A stretch of DNA of 64,000 nucleotides, taken from positions 1,240,001 to 1,304,000 of the forward strand of contig OZ244029.1 of the NCBI GenBank assembly GCA_965214945.1, in the 5' to 3' direction. Of the stretch, positions 15,159 through 23,945 are shown in pieces (the first letter of the stretch is position 1; each line of letters starts with the position of its first letter). This DNA is from JAAXHB01 sp965214945 (GTDB taxonomy: Bacteria > Actinomycetota > Acidimicrobiia > Acidimicrobiales > Aldehydirespiratoraceae). Made by a program: the position numbers and the translations under genes. The notes under the pieces are model-generated. The model had not been told where the DNA came from, searched no databases, and saw nothing but the letters and a program-made list of their open reading frames with translations.

Positions 15159-16823
15159 GTGCGTTGGCTCGGCCGTGTCGACTATCGCGACGCGCTCGCT
15201 TTGCAGCGGCGCCTCAACGCGCACAGTTCCGACAACCATCTGATGCTGCTGGAGCACCCGCATGTGGTGACGCTGGGCCGTCGGGGCCGCCGCGAGCATC
15301 TGCTGGCTGACACCGGCGAGATCGAGGCGCAGGGCGGATCGGTGGTGGCCACCGACCGAGGCGGTGAGGTCACCTACCACGGCCCAGGGCAGCTCGTCGG
15401 CTACCCAATTCTGACCGTGCCGGGCAAGCGCGGCGGCGGCATGGCCGACACCGCCGCTTACGTGCACGGGCTAGAGCAGATGCTGATCGACGTGCTAGCC
15501 CGCCTCGGGCTGGACGCCGGGCGAGTGCGCGGCCACACCGGCGTCTGGGTGGACGTCGACTCCGTGCGTCCCCGCAAGATTGCCGCCATCGGAGTGCGGC
15601 TGGCGCGCTCTCGGTCGATGCACGGCTTCGCCTTGAACATCGATCCCGATCTCAGCTGGTTCTCGAGGATCGTGCCATGTGGCATCACCGGCCTCGGCGT
15701 GACGTCGCTCGCCGCGGAGGGCGTGGACACCTCAATGCGCGACGTTGTCGACCTGGTGGCGGGGCATGCCGCCGAACTCTGGGCGTCCGACGGGACGGTC
15801 GACCGGGCCGACGTGACCTGGCGCGCCAACCCTGATGACATGGCGCTGTTCACACGCGCCGCCGCCCTCGGCGTTGACTGTGCGGCTGAAAGGCCTTCGC
15901 CGAGGCTGCAGGTGCGGATGGCTCAAGCCGGTGTCGACAGCGACGGCGCAGTGGCATACCGGTCTCGCAAGCCCGGGTGGATGAAAGTCGCTTTGAGCAC
16001 CGGCCCCGAGTATCGCCGGCTGCGTTCCACGTTGCGGGATCTGAGCCTGGTGACGGTGTGCGAGGAGGCGGGATGTCCCAATGTCTACGAGTGCTGGAAT
16101 GAGGGCACCGCGACGTTCATGATCCTGGGGGAGCGCTGCACGAGGGCCTGCGGCTTCTGTCTGGTGGACACGCGCAGGCCCGGACCTGCGGACCCGGCCG
16201 AGCCTCGGCGGGTGGCCGAAGCCGCGGCCCGGATGGGCTTGGCGCACGTCGTGGTGACGATGGTGGCCCGCGACGACCTCGACGACGGGGGAGCGGCCGC
16301 CATGGCGGCCACAGTGGCCGCTTTGCGCGAGCGTCTCCCGCGTGCGCGCGTCGAGACGCTGATCAGCGACCTCGGCGGTGACCCCGACGCGCTTCGCGCC
16401 GTGTTCGACTCAAGGCCCGACGTTCTTGGCCATAACATCGAAACGCCCGCGAGGCTGCAGCGCGCCGTGCGGCCCTCAGCGGGTTACGCGCGCAGCTTGG
16501 CGGTGCTGGCTCGGGCCAAAGACGCCGGACTCGTCGCCAAGTCCTCCATCGTGGCAGGTATGGGCGAGACCGACGAAGAGGTGGTTCAGACGCTCTCCGA
16601 CTTGTGCTCCGCCGGCGCTGACATCGTCACCATAGGCCAGTACCTGCGCCCCAGCGTGCGCCATCTGCCGGTGGCGCGGTGGTGGCCGCCGGAGGCTTTT
16701 GCCAGATGGAAGGAGATCGGAGAGTCGATGGGCATTGGCCACGTGGAGGCGTCGCCGCTGACGCGCTCCAGCTATCACGCCCGCCACGCCGCTGACGCGG
16801 CCGCGGTGCCAGTGCCTGCTTAA
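15159..16823 (+). CDS. LipB-LipA fusion: octanoyltransferase plus lipoyl synthase
   Basis: One 554-residue reading frame contains both steps of lipoyl assembly. Residues 1-215 are LipB: RGGEVTYHGPGQ, the catalytic Lys in RKIAAIGV and catalytic Cys in VPCGITGLG; this moves octanoyl from ACP to the apo-domain. Residues about 260-554 are LipA, a radical-SAM enzyme: auxiliary-cluster cysteines CEEAGCPNVYEC, the SAM cluster CTRACGFC, and the closing RSSYHA whose Ser ligates the auxiliary cluster. No stop or restart interrupts the join near 215-260. The GTG at 15159 is chosen because the LipB fold starts at once. It follows the E2 that it would lipoylate. Confidence 0.92.
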   Translation: MRWLGRVDYRDALALQRRLNAHSSDNHLMLLEHPHVVTLGRRGRREHLLADTGEIEAQGGSVVATDRGGEVTYHGPGQLVGYPILTVPGKRGGGMADTAAYVHGLEQMLIDVLARLGLDAGRVRGHTGVWVDVDSVRPRKIAAIGVRLARSRSMHGFALNIDPDLSWFSRIVPCGITGLGVTSLAAEGVDTSMRDVVDLVAGHAAELWASDGTVDRADVTWRANPDDMALFTRAAALGVDCAAERPSPRLQVRMAQAGVDSDGAVAYRSRKPGWMKVALSTGPEYRRLRSTLRDLSLVTVCEEAGCPNVYECWNEGTATFMILGERCTRACGFCLVDTRRPGPADPAEPRRVAEAAARMGLAHVVVTMVARDDLDDGGAAAMAATVAALRERLPRARVETLISDLGGDPDALRAVFDSRPDVLGHNIETPARLQRAVRPSAGYARSLAVLARAKDAGLVAKSSIVAGMGETDEEVVQTLSDLCSAGADIVTIGQYLRPSVRHLPVARWWPPEAFARWKEIGESMGIGHVEASPLTRSSYHARHAADAAAVPVPA

Positions 16824-16845
16824 CATCCGCCGTTGGCGGTGTAGT

Positions 16846-16899
16846 CCGTCCCTTGGTGCCGGTGGTGGGCCGGGTGCCGGTGGCGCCTGTGAGGGACGG
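16846..16899 (+). terminator. Inverted repeat after the LipB-LipA gene
   Basis: CCGTCCC (16846-16852) pairs with GGGACGG (16893-16899), enclosing a GC-rich loop with its own partial repeats (GGTGCCGGTGG twice). It lies 23 bp after the fusion gene stop and ends 20 bp before the M24 peptidase -10 candidate. Possible terminator without a U-tract. Confidence 0.35.
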
Positions 16900-16931
16900 T
16901 CACGGCTGCTTGGCGGAATAGGCTGAGGCTG

Positions 16932-18035
16932 ATGTTCGCAGATCGGCTCAACCGTGCTCGGGCTCAGATGACCGCCCAGGGCGTGGACGTGATGTTGCTG
17001 TCGGTCGGTGCGGACCTGCCTTATTTCTGCGGGTACGAGGCGATGCCGCTTGAGCGTCTGAGCGTGCTGGTAGCGCCCAAAGACGGCGCAGCCACGTTGG
17101 TGGTGCCTGCTCTGGAGGCGCCCAGGGTGATAGAGCGTTCCGAGGTGTTCGGACTACGCCCCTGGAACGAGACCGAAGACCCGGTAGCGATCACTGCGGA
17201 GCTGGCAGGGCCAGCGGCCGTCGTCGCCGTGGGCGACCAGATGTGGTCGATGTTCTTGGTGCAGCTCATACAGGCGATGCCGTCAGTGTCGTGGCGGCGG
17301 GCCAGCGAGGTCACCGCACCTATCCGCTCGGTCAAGGACGCGGCCGAGGTTGAGGCGTTGCGAGCGGCGGGTGCCGCTGTCGACCGTATCGCGGCGCAGC
17401 TCCAGCTAGGAGAGATCGACCTGGTCGGGCGCGCCGAGGCCGAGGTCTCCGCTGAGCTAGGCCGCCGCATAGTCGCTGAGGGCCACCAGCGGGTCAACTT
17501 CGCGATAGTCGCCGCGGGCGCCAACGCGGCCAGTCCGCATCACGAGCCCTCCGAGCGGGCGATCGGTGCGAACGAGGTGGTGCTGTTCGACTTCGGCGGC
17601 ACGATGGCCGGCCCCGGAGGCGTGGGCTACTGCTCGGACATCACCCGCTGCGTCTACACCGGCGAGCCGCCAGCGGAGTTCGCCGAGCTATACGACGTGC
17701 TTATGCAAGCGCAGGCTGCGTGTGTCGCGGCCGCGGTTCCAGGAATGCCGGCCCAAGACGTCGACCGGACCGGACGTTCAATCATCGCCGCCGCCGGCTA
17801 CGGCGAGTATTTCATGCACCGCACAGGTCACGGCATCGGCGTTGAAGCCCATGAGGAGCCCTACATCGTGGAGGGCAACGAGGATGTTCTTGCGGCGGGC
17901 AACGCATTCTCTGTTGAGCCTGGCATCTATGTGCCCGGCCGGTGGGGTGCGCGTCTGGAGGACATTGTGGTGGCGGCGCACGAGGGTGCCGACCGCATGA
18001 ATCTCGCCGACCGCCGCCTCGCTGTCGTCGCCTGA
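16932..18035 (+). CDS. M24-family Xaa-Pro dipeptidase/aminopeptidase
   Basis: Metallopeptidase that cleaves X-Pro bonds at peptide N-termini. The 367-residue protein has an N-terminal creatinase-like domain (1-125) and a pita-bread catalytic domain with the five metal ligands: Asp in LFDFGGTM, Asp in YCSDITR, His in HRTGHGIG, Glu in SVEPGIY and Glu in ARLEDIV. TAGGCT (16919-16924) ends 7 nt before the ATG, so the message may be leaderless, although GAGG lies in the same gap. Followed 24 bp later by an unknown membrane protein. Confidence 0.88.
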   Translation: MFADRLNRARAQMTAQGVDVMLLSVGADLPYFCGYEAMPLERLSVLVAPKDGAATLVVPALEAPRVIERSEVFGLRPWNETEDPVAITAELAGPAAVVAVGDQMWSMFLVQLIQAMPSVSWRRASEVTAPIRSVKDAAEVEALRAAGAAVDRIAAQLQLGEIDLVGRAEAEVSAELGRRIVAEGHQRVNFAIVAAGANAASPHHEPSERAIGANEVVLFDFGGTMAGPGGVGYCSDITRCVYTGEPPAEFAELYDVLMQAQAACVAAAVPGMPAQDVDRTGRSIIAAAGYGEYFMHRTGHGIGVEAHEEPYIVEGNEDVLAAGNAFSVEPGIYVPGRWGARLEDIVVAAHEGADRMNLADRRLAVVA

Positions 18036-18059
18036 GTCTGTCGGACGCGGTCACCGGCC

Positions 18060-18932
18060 GTGATCCGCGTCGAGGTCGCCACGGTTCTTGTCGCCTGGGC
18101 GGCGGGCGGCTGGTTCTTCCTGTGGATCACCACACGCCGGCGAGAGGCCGGCCTCGGCTACGGCTGGCTGCTTCGCAGCCTTTATTCGACGCTGGCCGCG
18201 GGATCGTTGGCCGCCGCGGCCGCAGCCGACCGACTGGTGTGGCGCAGGGATGCCTTCACCATGCTGTTCCTTGCCTTCGGAAGCTTTGCCATGGCCGTGT
18301 CCGTGATTAGGCGACAGGCGGGAGTGGCAGGTCAGCGGAAGGCCACGCAGCGCCGCAACGCCCGGGTGGCAGCGATGGCCGGCGAGGTACGCCCCGATCC
18401 GCGTGCGAACGTAGAGGGCACCGACAGAGCCGCGGCCGAGTTCCCGCCGGTGCTCGACTTCCTGGCGGCATCTGCTGGTCTGGCCGCTTGCGCGCTGGGG
18501 GCTTCAGCGGCGGGCGGTCCCGCAGCGCTGGCCGTCGTGCGAATGACGGTCGGTGCGCTGTTTCTCGGAGCGGTGACCGATGCCATGCTGCTCGGACACT
18601 GGTATCTGGTGCAGCCGGGCTTGCGCCGCGGGCCGCTGTTGCAACTCCTCGCAGCGGCTGGCGTGCTGTGGCTGCCTGAAACCGCGGTGATGCTGTGGCC
18701 CGTAGGGATGGCGTCGGTGTTCAACGGCACGATTGATGACGGATACAACGGGCTGCTGGGCTGGTTCTGGGCGGCGTGCACAATCACGACTTTGGGGCTA
18801 GTGACGGCTGCTCGCGCCGCGCTACGCGAACGTGGCTACTCAGCGGTGATGGCTGCCACGGGGCTGATGTACTTGGCGATCGTCACGGCCTTCGGCCAAG
18901 ACCTGGTGGCGCGGATGCTCCTTGCCGGGTGA
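18060..18932 (+). CDS. Membrane protein of unknown function, about 8 spans
   Basis: The 290-residue protein has strongly hydrophobic segments at about 5-23, 40-60, 68-85, then a charged loop (about 88-125), and further spans at about 130-150, 155-172, 190-212, 228-248 and 265-285. The loop before the sixth span reads GHWYLVQPGL, the most distinctive sequence. I do not recognise a family. GTG start 24 bp after the M24 peptidase stop suggests co-transcription; no functional link is evident. Confidence 0.75.
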   Translation: MIRVEVATVLVAWAAGGWFFLWITTRRREAGLGYGWLLRSLYSTLAAGSLAAAAAADRLVWRRDAFTMLFLAFGSFAMAVSVIRRQAGVAGQRKATQRRNARVAAMAGEVRPDPRANVEGTDRAAAEFPPVLDFLAASAGLAACALGASAAGGPAALAVVRMTVGALFLGAVTDAMLLGHWYLVQPGLRRGPLLQLLAAAGVLWLPETAVMLWPVGMASVFNGTIDDGYNGLLGWFWAACTITTLGLVTAARAALRERGYSAVMAATGLMYLAIVTAFGQDLVARMLLAG

Positions 18933-19085
18933 GCGAGCGCCAGTGTCACTGCTGCCGGTCGGCGCGCCCCAGCGCGGGATGCCCCTTGTCGAGCGCCTCT
19001 GCTTGACGTGCCTGCCGAATGTATGCCTTTGTGAGGAGCGTAGCGAGCGTTAGCCTGCGGCGGGATCAGAGCTTGAGGAGCCGCT

Positions 19086-20681
19086 ATGCCCGTTGTCGTT
19101 CAGGCCGTTCAGTCAGTTCCCGACGCCGCTGAGGCGAGCGTCGTCTTGGTCACATCTGAGGACGTGAAGGACGGGCTGGGTGGACTCGGCGCCAATACTG
19201 CCATGGTGCATTCGGTCGGGTTCACCGGCAAGGCCGACCAAGTCCACAGTCAGCCCGCCGACGGGCGCATCCTGGGGTTGGTGGGTCTGGGGCCTGCCGC
19301 GGACGTGGACGTTTCGGCTTTCCGCCGGGCGGGCGCAGCGGCGGCCCGTGCCTGGAAGCGCCACCACCGGGTGGCGATAACGCTGCCTGATTCCGACAAC
19401 GTTGGTCTCAGCGGTGCAGCGGCCTTTCAGGCGCTGGCTGAGGGCGTCGTGTTGGGCGGGTACCGCTACACGGCCTTCAAGTCCGGCGCTAAGAGGGCTG
19501 CCGCGAACTCCGGCAGCCCCGACGATGATCTGCGGCTCGCGCACGTGGACGTCGTAAGCGCGGCGGACGACTCGACTCAACAAGCGCTGGAGCGGGGCGC
19601 TGCGATCGCGGCTGGCGTGTGCCTGACACGCGACCTGGTGAATGAGCCGGGAGGCTCACTGACGCCTCCGGCTTTCGCTCTGCGCGCTGAGAGAATGGCC
19701 CACGAAGCCGGGCTCGAGGTCGAAGTGTGGGACGAGAGCCAGATCGAGCAGCAGCGGCTCGGCGGTCTGTTGGGCGTCAACCGCGGCAGCACGCAGCCGC
19801 CTAGATTCGTCCAAATCGTCTACCGGCCCGCTGATGTCGAGGGTGCCGGTTCGGCGGACGACTCAGCCGAAGCTGGCTCAGCCGGCTCAGCTGAGGCAGA
19901 CAGCTCAGACAACGATGTCGGAAGAGCGCCGACGCTTGCGCTGGTGGGCAAGGGCCTCACCTTCGACGCCGGGGGCCTGTCGGTGAAGACCGCGCGGGGC
20001 ATGATGAAGATGAAAATGGACATGGCGGGTGCCGCAGCGGTGCTCGGCGCCATGTCGGTGCTTCCGGCGATCGCTCCCGAGGTGACCGTGCGGGCGTACC
20101 TTCCGATGACCGACAACATGCTCGGCGGCGACGCCACTCGGCCCGGCGACGTGCTGACGATCCGTAACGGCAAGACCATCGAGGTGGCCAACACCGACGC
20201 CGAGGGCCGGCTGGTGCTAGCCGATGCGCTGGCGCTGGCCTGTGAAGACGCTCCGGATGCCATCGTCGATCTGGCCACCCTCACCGGGGCGTGCATGGTG
20301 GCCCTCGGCCCGAAGATCGCTGGTCTGATGGGTAACGACGACTCGTGGATCAACAGGGTGCGCGATGCTGCGACCACAGCGGGGGAGCGGGTCTGGCCGC
20401 TGCCCCTCCCGCCCGACTATGAATCGCAGTTCCAATCGTCTGTGGCCGACATGAAAAACATCGGCACCGCTCACGGCGGTGCACTCACCGCGGGCCTGAT
20501 CCTTCAGAAGTTCGTGGCCGAGGGCATCGCGTGGGCGCACCTCGACATCGCCGGGCCTGCATTTGCGGAGTCCAACGACGGCGAGATCTGCGAGGGGGGC
20601 ACCGGTTTCGGCGTGCGAACCCTCTTGGAACTGGTCGAGGGCTTCGCCAGGTACGCATATGAGCCGAAGCCGCGTCCCTGA
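19086..20681 (+). CDS. pepA: Leucyl aminopeptidase (M17, PepA)
   Basis: Zn/Mn aminopeptidase releasing N-terminal amino acids. The 531-residue protein has an N-terminal macro-like domain and the M17 catalytic domain with VGKGLTFDAGGLSVK (catalytic Lys and first ligands), KMDMAGAAAV, and NTDAEGRLVLADAL (ligands and catalytic Arg). Between the domains is an acidic Ala/Ser/Glu-rich insertion at about 255-280 that is not part of the usual fold. ATG 19086 has GAGG about 8 nt upstream; TAGCCT near 19051 is a -10 candidate. Confidence 0.93.
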   Translation: MPVVVQAVQSVPDAAEASVVLVTSEDVKDGLGGLGANTAMVHSVGFTGKADQVHSQPADGRILGLVGLGPAADVDVSAFRRAGAAAARAWKRHHRVAITLPDSDNVGLSGAAAFQALAEGVVLGGYRYTAFKSGAKRAAANSGSPDDDLRLAHVDVVSAADDSTQQALERGAAIAAGVCLTRDLVNEPGGSLTPPAFALRAERMAHEAGLEVEVWDESQIEQQRLGGLLGVNRGSTQPPRFVQIVYRPADVEGAGSADDSAEAGSAGSAEADSSDNDVGRAPTLALVGKGLTFDAGGLSVKTARGMMKMKMDMAGAAAVLGAMSVLPAIAPEVTVRAYLPMTDNMLGGDATRPGDVLTIRNGKTIEVANTDAEGRLVLADALALACEDAPDAIVDLATLTGACMVALGPKIAGLMGNDDSWINRVRDAATTAGERVWPLPLPPDYESQFQSSVADMKNIGTAHGGALTAGLILQKFVAEGIAWAHLDIAGPAFAESNDGEICEGGTGFGVRTLLELVEGFARYAYEPKPRP

Positions 20682-20714
20682 GGAATCACCCGAGGAATCT
20701 GACGGGTCGTGCCG

Positions 20715-20738
20715 CTCTAGGACCGACGCCTCCTAGAG
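20715..20738. terminator. Bidirectional terminator hairpin
   Basis: CTCTAGGA (20715-20722) and TCCTAGAG (20731-20738) form a perfect 8-bp stem with an 8-nt loop in the 86-bp gap between the convergent pepA and kinase genes. Position and symmetry suit a shared terminator for both strands. No strong U-tract. Confidence 0.6.
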
Positions 20739-20767
20739 GCACCGGGTCGCGACTTCTTGCGGGGGCT

Positions 20768-21835
20768 TTAAAGCAGATCGGGCAGGTTCAGCTCGTCAAC
20801 GGCACGGGACAGCCGGTCGTTCATCAGATCGATCAGCGCCCTCTGCCGATCGTCCGAGAAGTCCATTCCTCGGCACGCCACCACCGGGTACACCAGGCAG
20901 AACAGCGCAGCCGTTCGGTACCGCTCCCACAACGCAGTGGGGTCGGCATCGGGTGCGCCGCCGACGGCGAGAGCCTCGAGCCAGCGCTCGAATAGCGCGC
21001 TCTCCGCGGCGGCGGCCACTTCGCTGCGCAGACTTCCCGTGATGAAGTAGGCCAAGTCGAACGAGGCTGTCCCGGCGCCGATGAGCTGGAAGTCGAGCAT
21101 CGTGAGCTTGCCGCCGCCGTCGAACGCCATGTTGTCGGCGCGGTAGTCGCCGTGGCACAAGGTGGTCGGCCCCGAGCTGAGATGCTGCAACATCCTGGGT
21201 AGCGCCTCCACCCAGCCGGGGCCCACGGCCGCGATCTCAGGCGATATCGCGAGTTCGGAGTTGATCTTCTCCCAACCTTCGGTGAACACCATCGGCAGCA
21301 CGGCCGGGTACAGCGGGTCGTTTATCGCGATGGCCGTGCCCCTTGCCACAATGGGCGCCTCAGAGTTCCACCAGTGCGTCTGCCAGCTGGCGAGTTCGTC
21401 TGCGGCCCGTTCAGCGTCGGCGCGGCTCATGCCTTCGATCTGGTCGATCTGGCGAAGCGAGCCGACGTCTTCGAGCACGAGCACGAATTGGCTCGATTCC
21501 TCATCGACATCAGCGTGATGGGCGGCCGGGACGCGGATCGGGCATTCCGGGGCCAGCTCCTGGTAGAAGCGGACCTCGCGGATGTACATCCGCAGCACCA
21601 TCGACGTGAACAGCGCAGCCTCGTCAAGCGCCGGAAGCTTCACGACCACCGTGTCCGGCACCGCATCAGAGCCGCCGCCAGTGCCGCCTTCAAGTGACAC
21701 ACGATAGATGGCGCTCGTCACGCCGACTCCGACGCCGATCTGCTCTGCCGACACCCCTGTCACCGGCACTCCCATCGCCTCCGACAGCCAGTCGGCGCTC
21801 ACATCATCGATAGATGCCGGTATCGTCAAGCTCAT
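20768..21835 (-). CDS. APH/ecdysteroid-kinase-like phosphotransferase
   Basis: The 355-residue protein has the aminoglycoside-phosphotransferase-like kinase fold: N-lobe Lys in VVVKLPA, Glu-containing helix, catalytic loop CHGDYRADNMAFD and the metal-binding MLDFQLIG that replaces DFG. Sequences of this style are annotated as phosphotransferase or ecdysteroid-kinase-like and probably act on small alcohols; the substrate is unknown, and resistance cannot be assumed. ATG 21835 is preceded by GAAAGGCGG about 8 nt upstream. Not obviously in an operon. Confidence 0.8.
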   Translation of the reverse strand: MSLTIPASIDDVSADWLSEAMGVPVTGVSAEQIGVGVGVTSAIYRVSLEGGTGGGSDAVPDTVVVKLPALDEAALFTSMVLRMYIREVRFYQELAPECPIRVPAAHHADVDEESSQFVLVLEDVGSLRQIDQIEGMSRADAERAADELASWQTHWWNSEAPIVARGTAIAINDPLYPAVLPMVFTEGWEKINSELAISPEIAAVGPGWVEALPRMLQHLSSGPTTLCHGDYRADNMAFDGGGKLTMLDFQLIGAGTASFDLAYFITGSLRSEVAAAAESALFERWLEALAVGGAPDADPTALWERYRTAALFCLVYPVVACRGMDFSDDRQRALIDLMNDRLSRAVDELNLPDLL

Positions 21836-21951
21836 ACGCGCCGCCTTTCTTCAACGTTCTCGAAGTTACACTACTGTGAGACTGGCGGTAGATGAGGCTG
21901 ACCGGCAACGGGCATGGCAAGCCGAGCACCATAGCTAGCGGCAGACCGCGT

Positions 21952-22584
21952 TCAGGCGCTGTGCTTAGGGGCTACGGGGCTTCCGTGGTGCTGAGCCCAA
22001 GCCCAACGCACCGCGTCAGCGGCGATGGAGGGATGGAACTGCCAGCGCCCGAGCTGCAGCTCGATGTCGTCCGTGCTGTCACCGCATTGCGCCAACGCAA
22101 ACGCCAGATTACGGGCCCGCAGCCGCAGGTCGCTGACACGGTCGTTCTCGGCGTCGGAAGTGATGTACTCCTCGTGGCGGCACTGAAGCGCATGAGGCAG
22201 GCGCTGAAGCTGGCGGTGCGTGAGCAGCGGCAGCCGGCGGCGCACCGCGAGGGTGTCTGCCCCTGCGGGCCGGGCGACGCGAAAGCGACATGCTCGGGCC
22301 ACCGTTCGCACCATCGCGCTGCGGGCTCCGCCTCGGTGGCTGATGCCGAGTGTGCGGGCTATCTCGTGGAGGTTGAGTGCCGGGTTGGCGCTGCCGTCGA
22401 GCTCGTTGGCGCAGAACCGGAGAAACCACGTGGTGGTCGGCCCCAGGATGCTCAACCAGAACTGCTCGACGTACGCCGACCGGGGGTCGTGGCCGAACGG
22501 GTCGTGGAACTTGTCGGTCCAGAAGACGAGCCGCAGGTCCGTCATGCGGGTCAGTGTCGCGGGGTGGGCATTTACAGTGGTCAT
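21952..22584 (-). CDS. Conserved-looking protein of unknown function, 210 residues
   Basis: I do not recognise the family. The start ATG 22584 is chosen over an earlier in-frame ATG because AGGAG lies 6 nt upstream of it. The N-terminal half contains FWTDKFHDPFGHDPRSAYVEQ-like aromatic and charged text followed by a hydrophobic FWLSILGPTTTWFLRF stretch, then a region resembling a helix-turn-helix (IARTLGISHRGGARSA, about 85-100) and an Arg-rich linker. The second half is helical. It might be a DNA-binding protein, on the HTH-like region only. A good promoter lies about 70 bp upstream. Confidence 0.65.
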   Translation of the reverse strand: MTTVNAHPATLTRMTDLRLVFWTDKFHDPFGHDPRSAYVEQFWLSILGPTTTWFLRFCANELDGSANPALNLHEIARTLGISHRGGARSAMVRTVARACRFRVARPAGADTLAVRRRLPLLTHRQLQRLPHALQCRHEEYITSDAENDRVSDLRLRARNLAFALAQCGDSTDDIELQLGRWQFHPSIAADAVRWAWAQHHGSPVAPKHSA

Positions 22585-22651
22585 CAGTACTCCTAGTAGA
22601 GTTTCGTGATTAGTAATGTTGTGAAATAAGTATTGGCTAAAAGTCATAATT

Positions 22652-22680
22652 CTTATACATCTGCAGCATTAATCAAGCAA
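22652..22680 (-). promoter_or_regulatory. Consensus-like sigma-70 promoter for the 210-residue protein gene
   Basis: On the minus strand, TTGCTT (22680-22675) and TATAAG (22657-22652) are separated by 17 bp, in a stretch that is clearly AT-richer than its surroundings (about 22600-22690). Predicted transcription starts near 22645, giving about 60 nt of leader that includes the AGGAG ribosome site. This is the closest match to a consensus housekeeping promoter that I found in the window. Confidence 0.6.
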
Positions 22681-22839
22681 CTTCAAGATGATTCATGTGC
22701 TTCTACCTGGGCCTCATCGAGGTACGGGGTGCTGCCCTGTGCGGGTTGCGCGCTCACTCACCGGCCCGCTTGCGTCCTCTGAGAACGCATCTCCTTCTTC
22801 CACCCCGGCTGGCCACGCGCCGCTGGTTACGATGCCGAC

Positions 22840-23664
22840 ATGTGGGTCGACCTGTCCGCCTCAGGCGACGGGGTCGGTCCAAGCAGCGGACTGCGTGACT
22901 CAGTGGCCGAAGCCAGGCGCCTTGTGGCCGCGTCCGAGAAAGTCACCGTGCTCACGGGCGCGGGGATCTCGACAGATAGCGGCCTGCCGGATTTCAGAGG
23001 GCCGAAGGGCCTTTGGACGAAGAACCCCGCAGCCGAGCGGGCCTCCCATATCAGCGTTTACATATCGGATCCTGAGGTCCGCCGGCGTAACTGGGAGCTG
23101 CGAGCCGAGGGCCGCCTGTGGGCGGACGTGGCCCCTAACCGGGGCCACGAAGCGCTTGTCCATCTGGAGCGCCGCCGTAAGCTGCGCCTGCTCATCACCC
23201 AGAACGTCGACGGACTGCATCAGAGGGCTGGTAACAGCGCCGGGCGCGTCGTAGAGATCCACGGCACCACCCGCGAGGCGCAGTGCCTGTCGTGTAGCTA
23301 CCGAGACAGTATGGAAGTCGTGCTCGAGCGGGTTCGGACGGGGGAGCCCGATCCGGCTTGTCCTCGCTGCGGTGGGATCCTCAAGTCGGCCACAGTGTCG
23401 TTCGGGCAGAGCCTCGATCCTGACGACCTGGCCCGCGCCGAGCGAGCCGCCGCCGAATGCGACTTGTTTTGCGCTGTAGGTACGACCCTGGCGGTGTCGC
23501 CGATCAACCAGGCCGCGGCAATCGCAGTCCACTCTGGTGCCCGCCTGGTGATCGTGAACGCCGAGCCGACCGACTTCGACCCGCTGGCCGATGTCGTGGT
23601 ACGCGGCTCAATCAGCGAGGTGCTACCGCAGGTCACAGCGCTCGACCCACTGGATGATTCTTAG
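22840..23664 (+). CDS. SIR2-family NAD-dependent protein deacylase
   Basis: Removes acyl groups from protein lysines using NAD. The 274-residue protein has GAGISTDSGLPDFRG (NAD binding, about 41-55), TQNVDGLH, the catalytic His in EIHGTTRE, and a zinc site with CLSC and CPRC, then GTTLAVSP and IVNAEPTDFD at the end of the Rossmann fold. TACGAT (22828-22833) ends exactly 6 nt before the ATG and there is no Shine-Dalgarno, so this is a strong leaderless-mRNA candidate. A hairpin at 23716 follows. Confidence 0.92.
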   Translation: MWVDLSASGDGVGPSSGLRDSVAEARRLVAASEKVTVLTGAGISTDSGLPDFRGPKGLWTKNPAAERASHISVYISDPEVRRRNWELRAEGRLWADVAPNRGHEALVHLERRRKLRLLITQNVDGLHQRAGNSAGRVVEIHGTTREAQCLSCSYRDSMEVVLERVRTGEPDPACPRCGGILKSATVSFGQSLDPDDLARAERAAAECDLFCAVGTTLAVSPINQAAAIAVHSGARLVIVNAEPTDFDPLADVVVRGSISEVLPQVTALDPLDDS

Positions 23665-23715
23665 CCAGTCCGGACATGCCCGGAAGGCCCAGCATGCTCG
23701 GTGTAATCCTCGAAG

Positions 23716-23732
23716 GGGCTCTCTAGGAGCCC
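23716..23732 (+). terminator. Short hairpin downstream of the sirtuin gene
   Basis: GGGCTC (23716-23721) and GAGCCC (23727-23732) make a 6-bp stem with a 5-nt loop, 52 bp after the sirtuin stop. The surrounding 281-bp gap (23665-23945) also holds two imperfect copies of CGGTGTAATC-CGAAGG, at about 23699 and 23766; I see no gene in it. Confidence 0.4.
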
Positions 23733-23916
23733 GACCACCTCCAACGCTACAAGCAGCAGTGTGCCCGGTGTAATCGCCGAAGGCTGGCGGGATGACGGAG
23801 AACTTCAGCTGGGGCCAGGAGAAATAGGTGCTGGTCGTGTAGAGGGCGATCCGGTTGCTTAGCCCATTTCAGTGGACTTGCGGAGAGCTGTGCCGGCTCT
23901 GAACGCCGGGTGGGTA

Positions 23917-23940
23917 AATCCTGACAAGATTGGTAGGATT
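23917..23940 (+). promoter_or_regulatory. Palindrome and leaderless -10 in front of the MoeZ-like gene
   Basis: AATCCT (23917-23922) and AGGATT (23935-23940) form an inverted repeat 12 bp apart. The right arm contains TAGGAT (23934-23939), a TANNNT -10 that ends 6 nt before the ATG at 23946; TTGG just before it resembles an extended -10. A protein bound to the palindrome would cover the promoter, so this is a candidate operator. The regulator is unknown. Confidence 0.45.
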
Positions 23941-23945
23941 TTGCT

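Noticed and set aside
20768..21835. Antibiotic-resistance (aminoglycoside) kinase
   Set aside because: Only the general kinase fold is shared; the HGDYRADN and DFQ pattern also fits many metabolic phosphotransferases, and no resistance context or mobile element is present.
22601..22690. AT-rich patch as an insertion or attachment site
   Set aside because: No target duplications, tRNA end or integrase nearby; the patch is explained by the promoter of the 210-residue protein gene.
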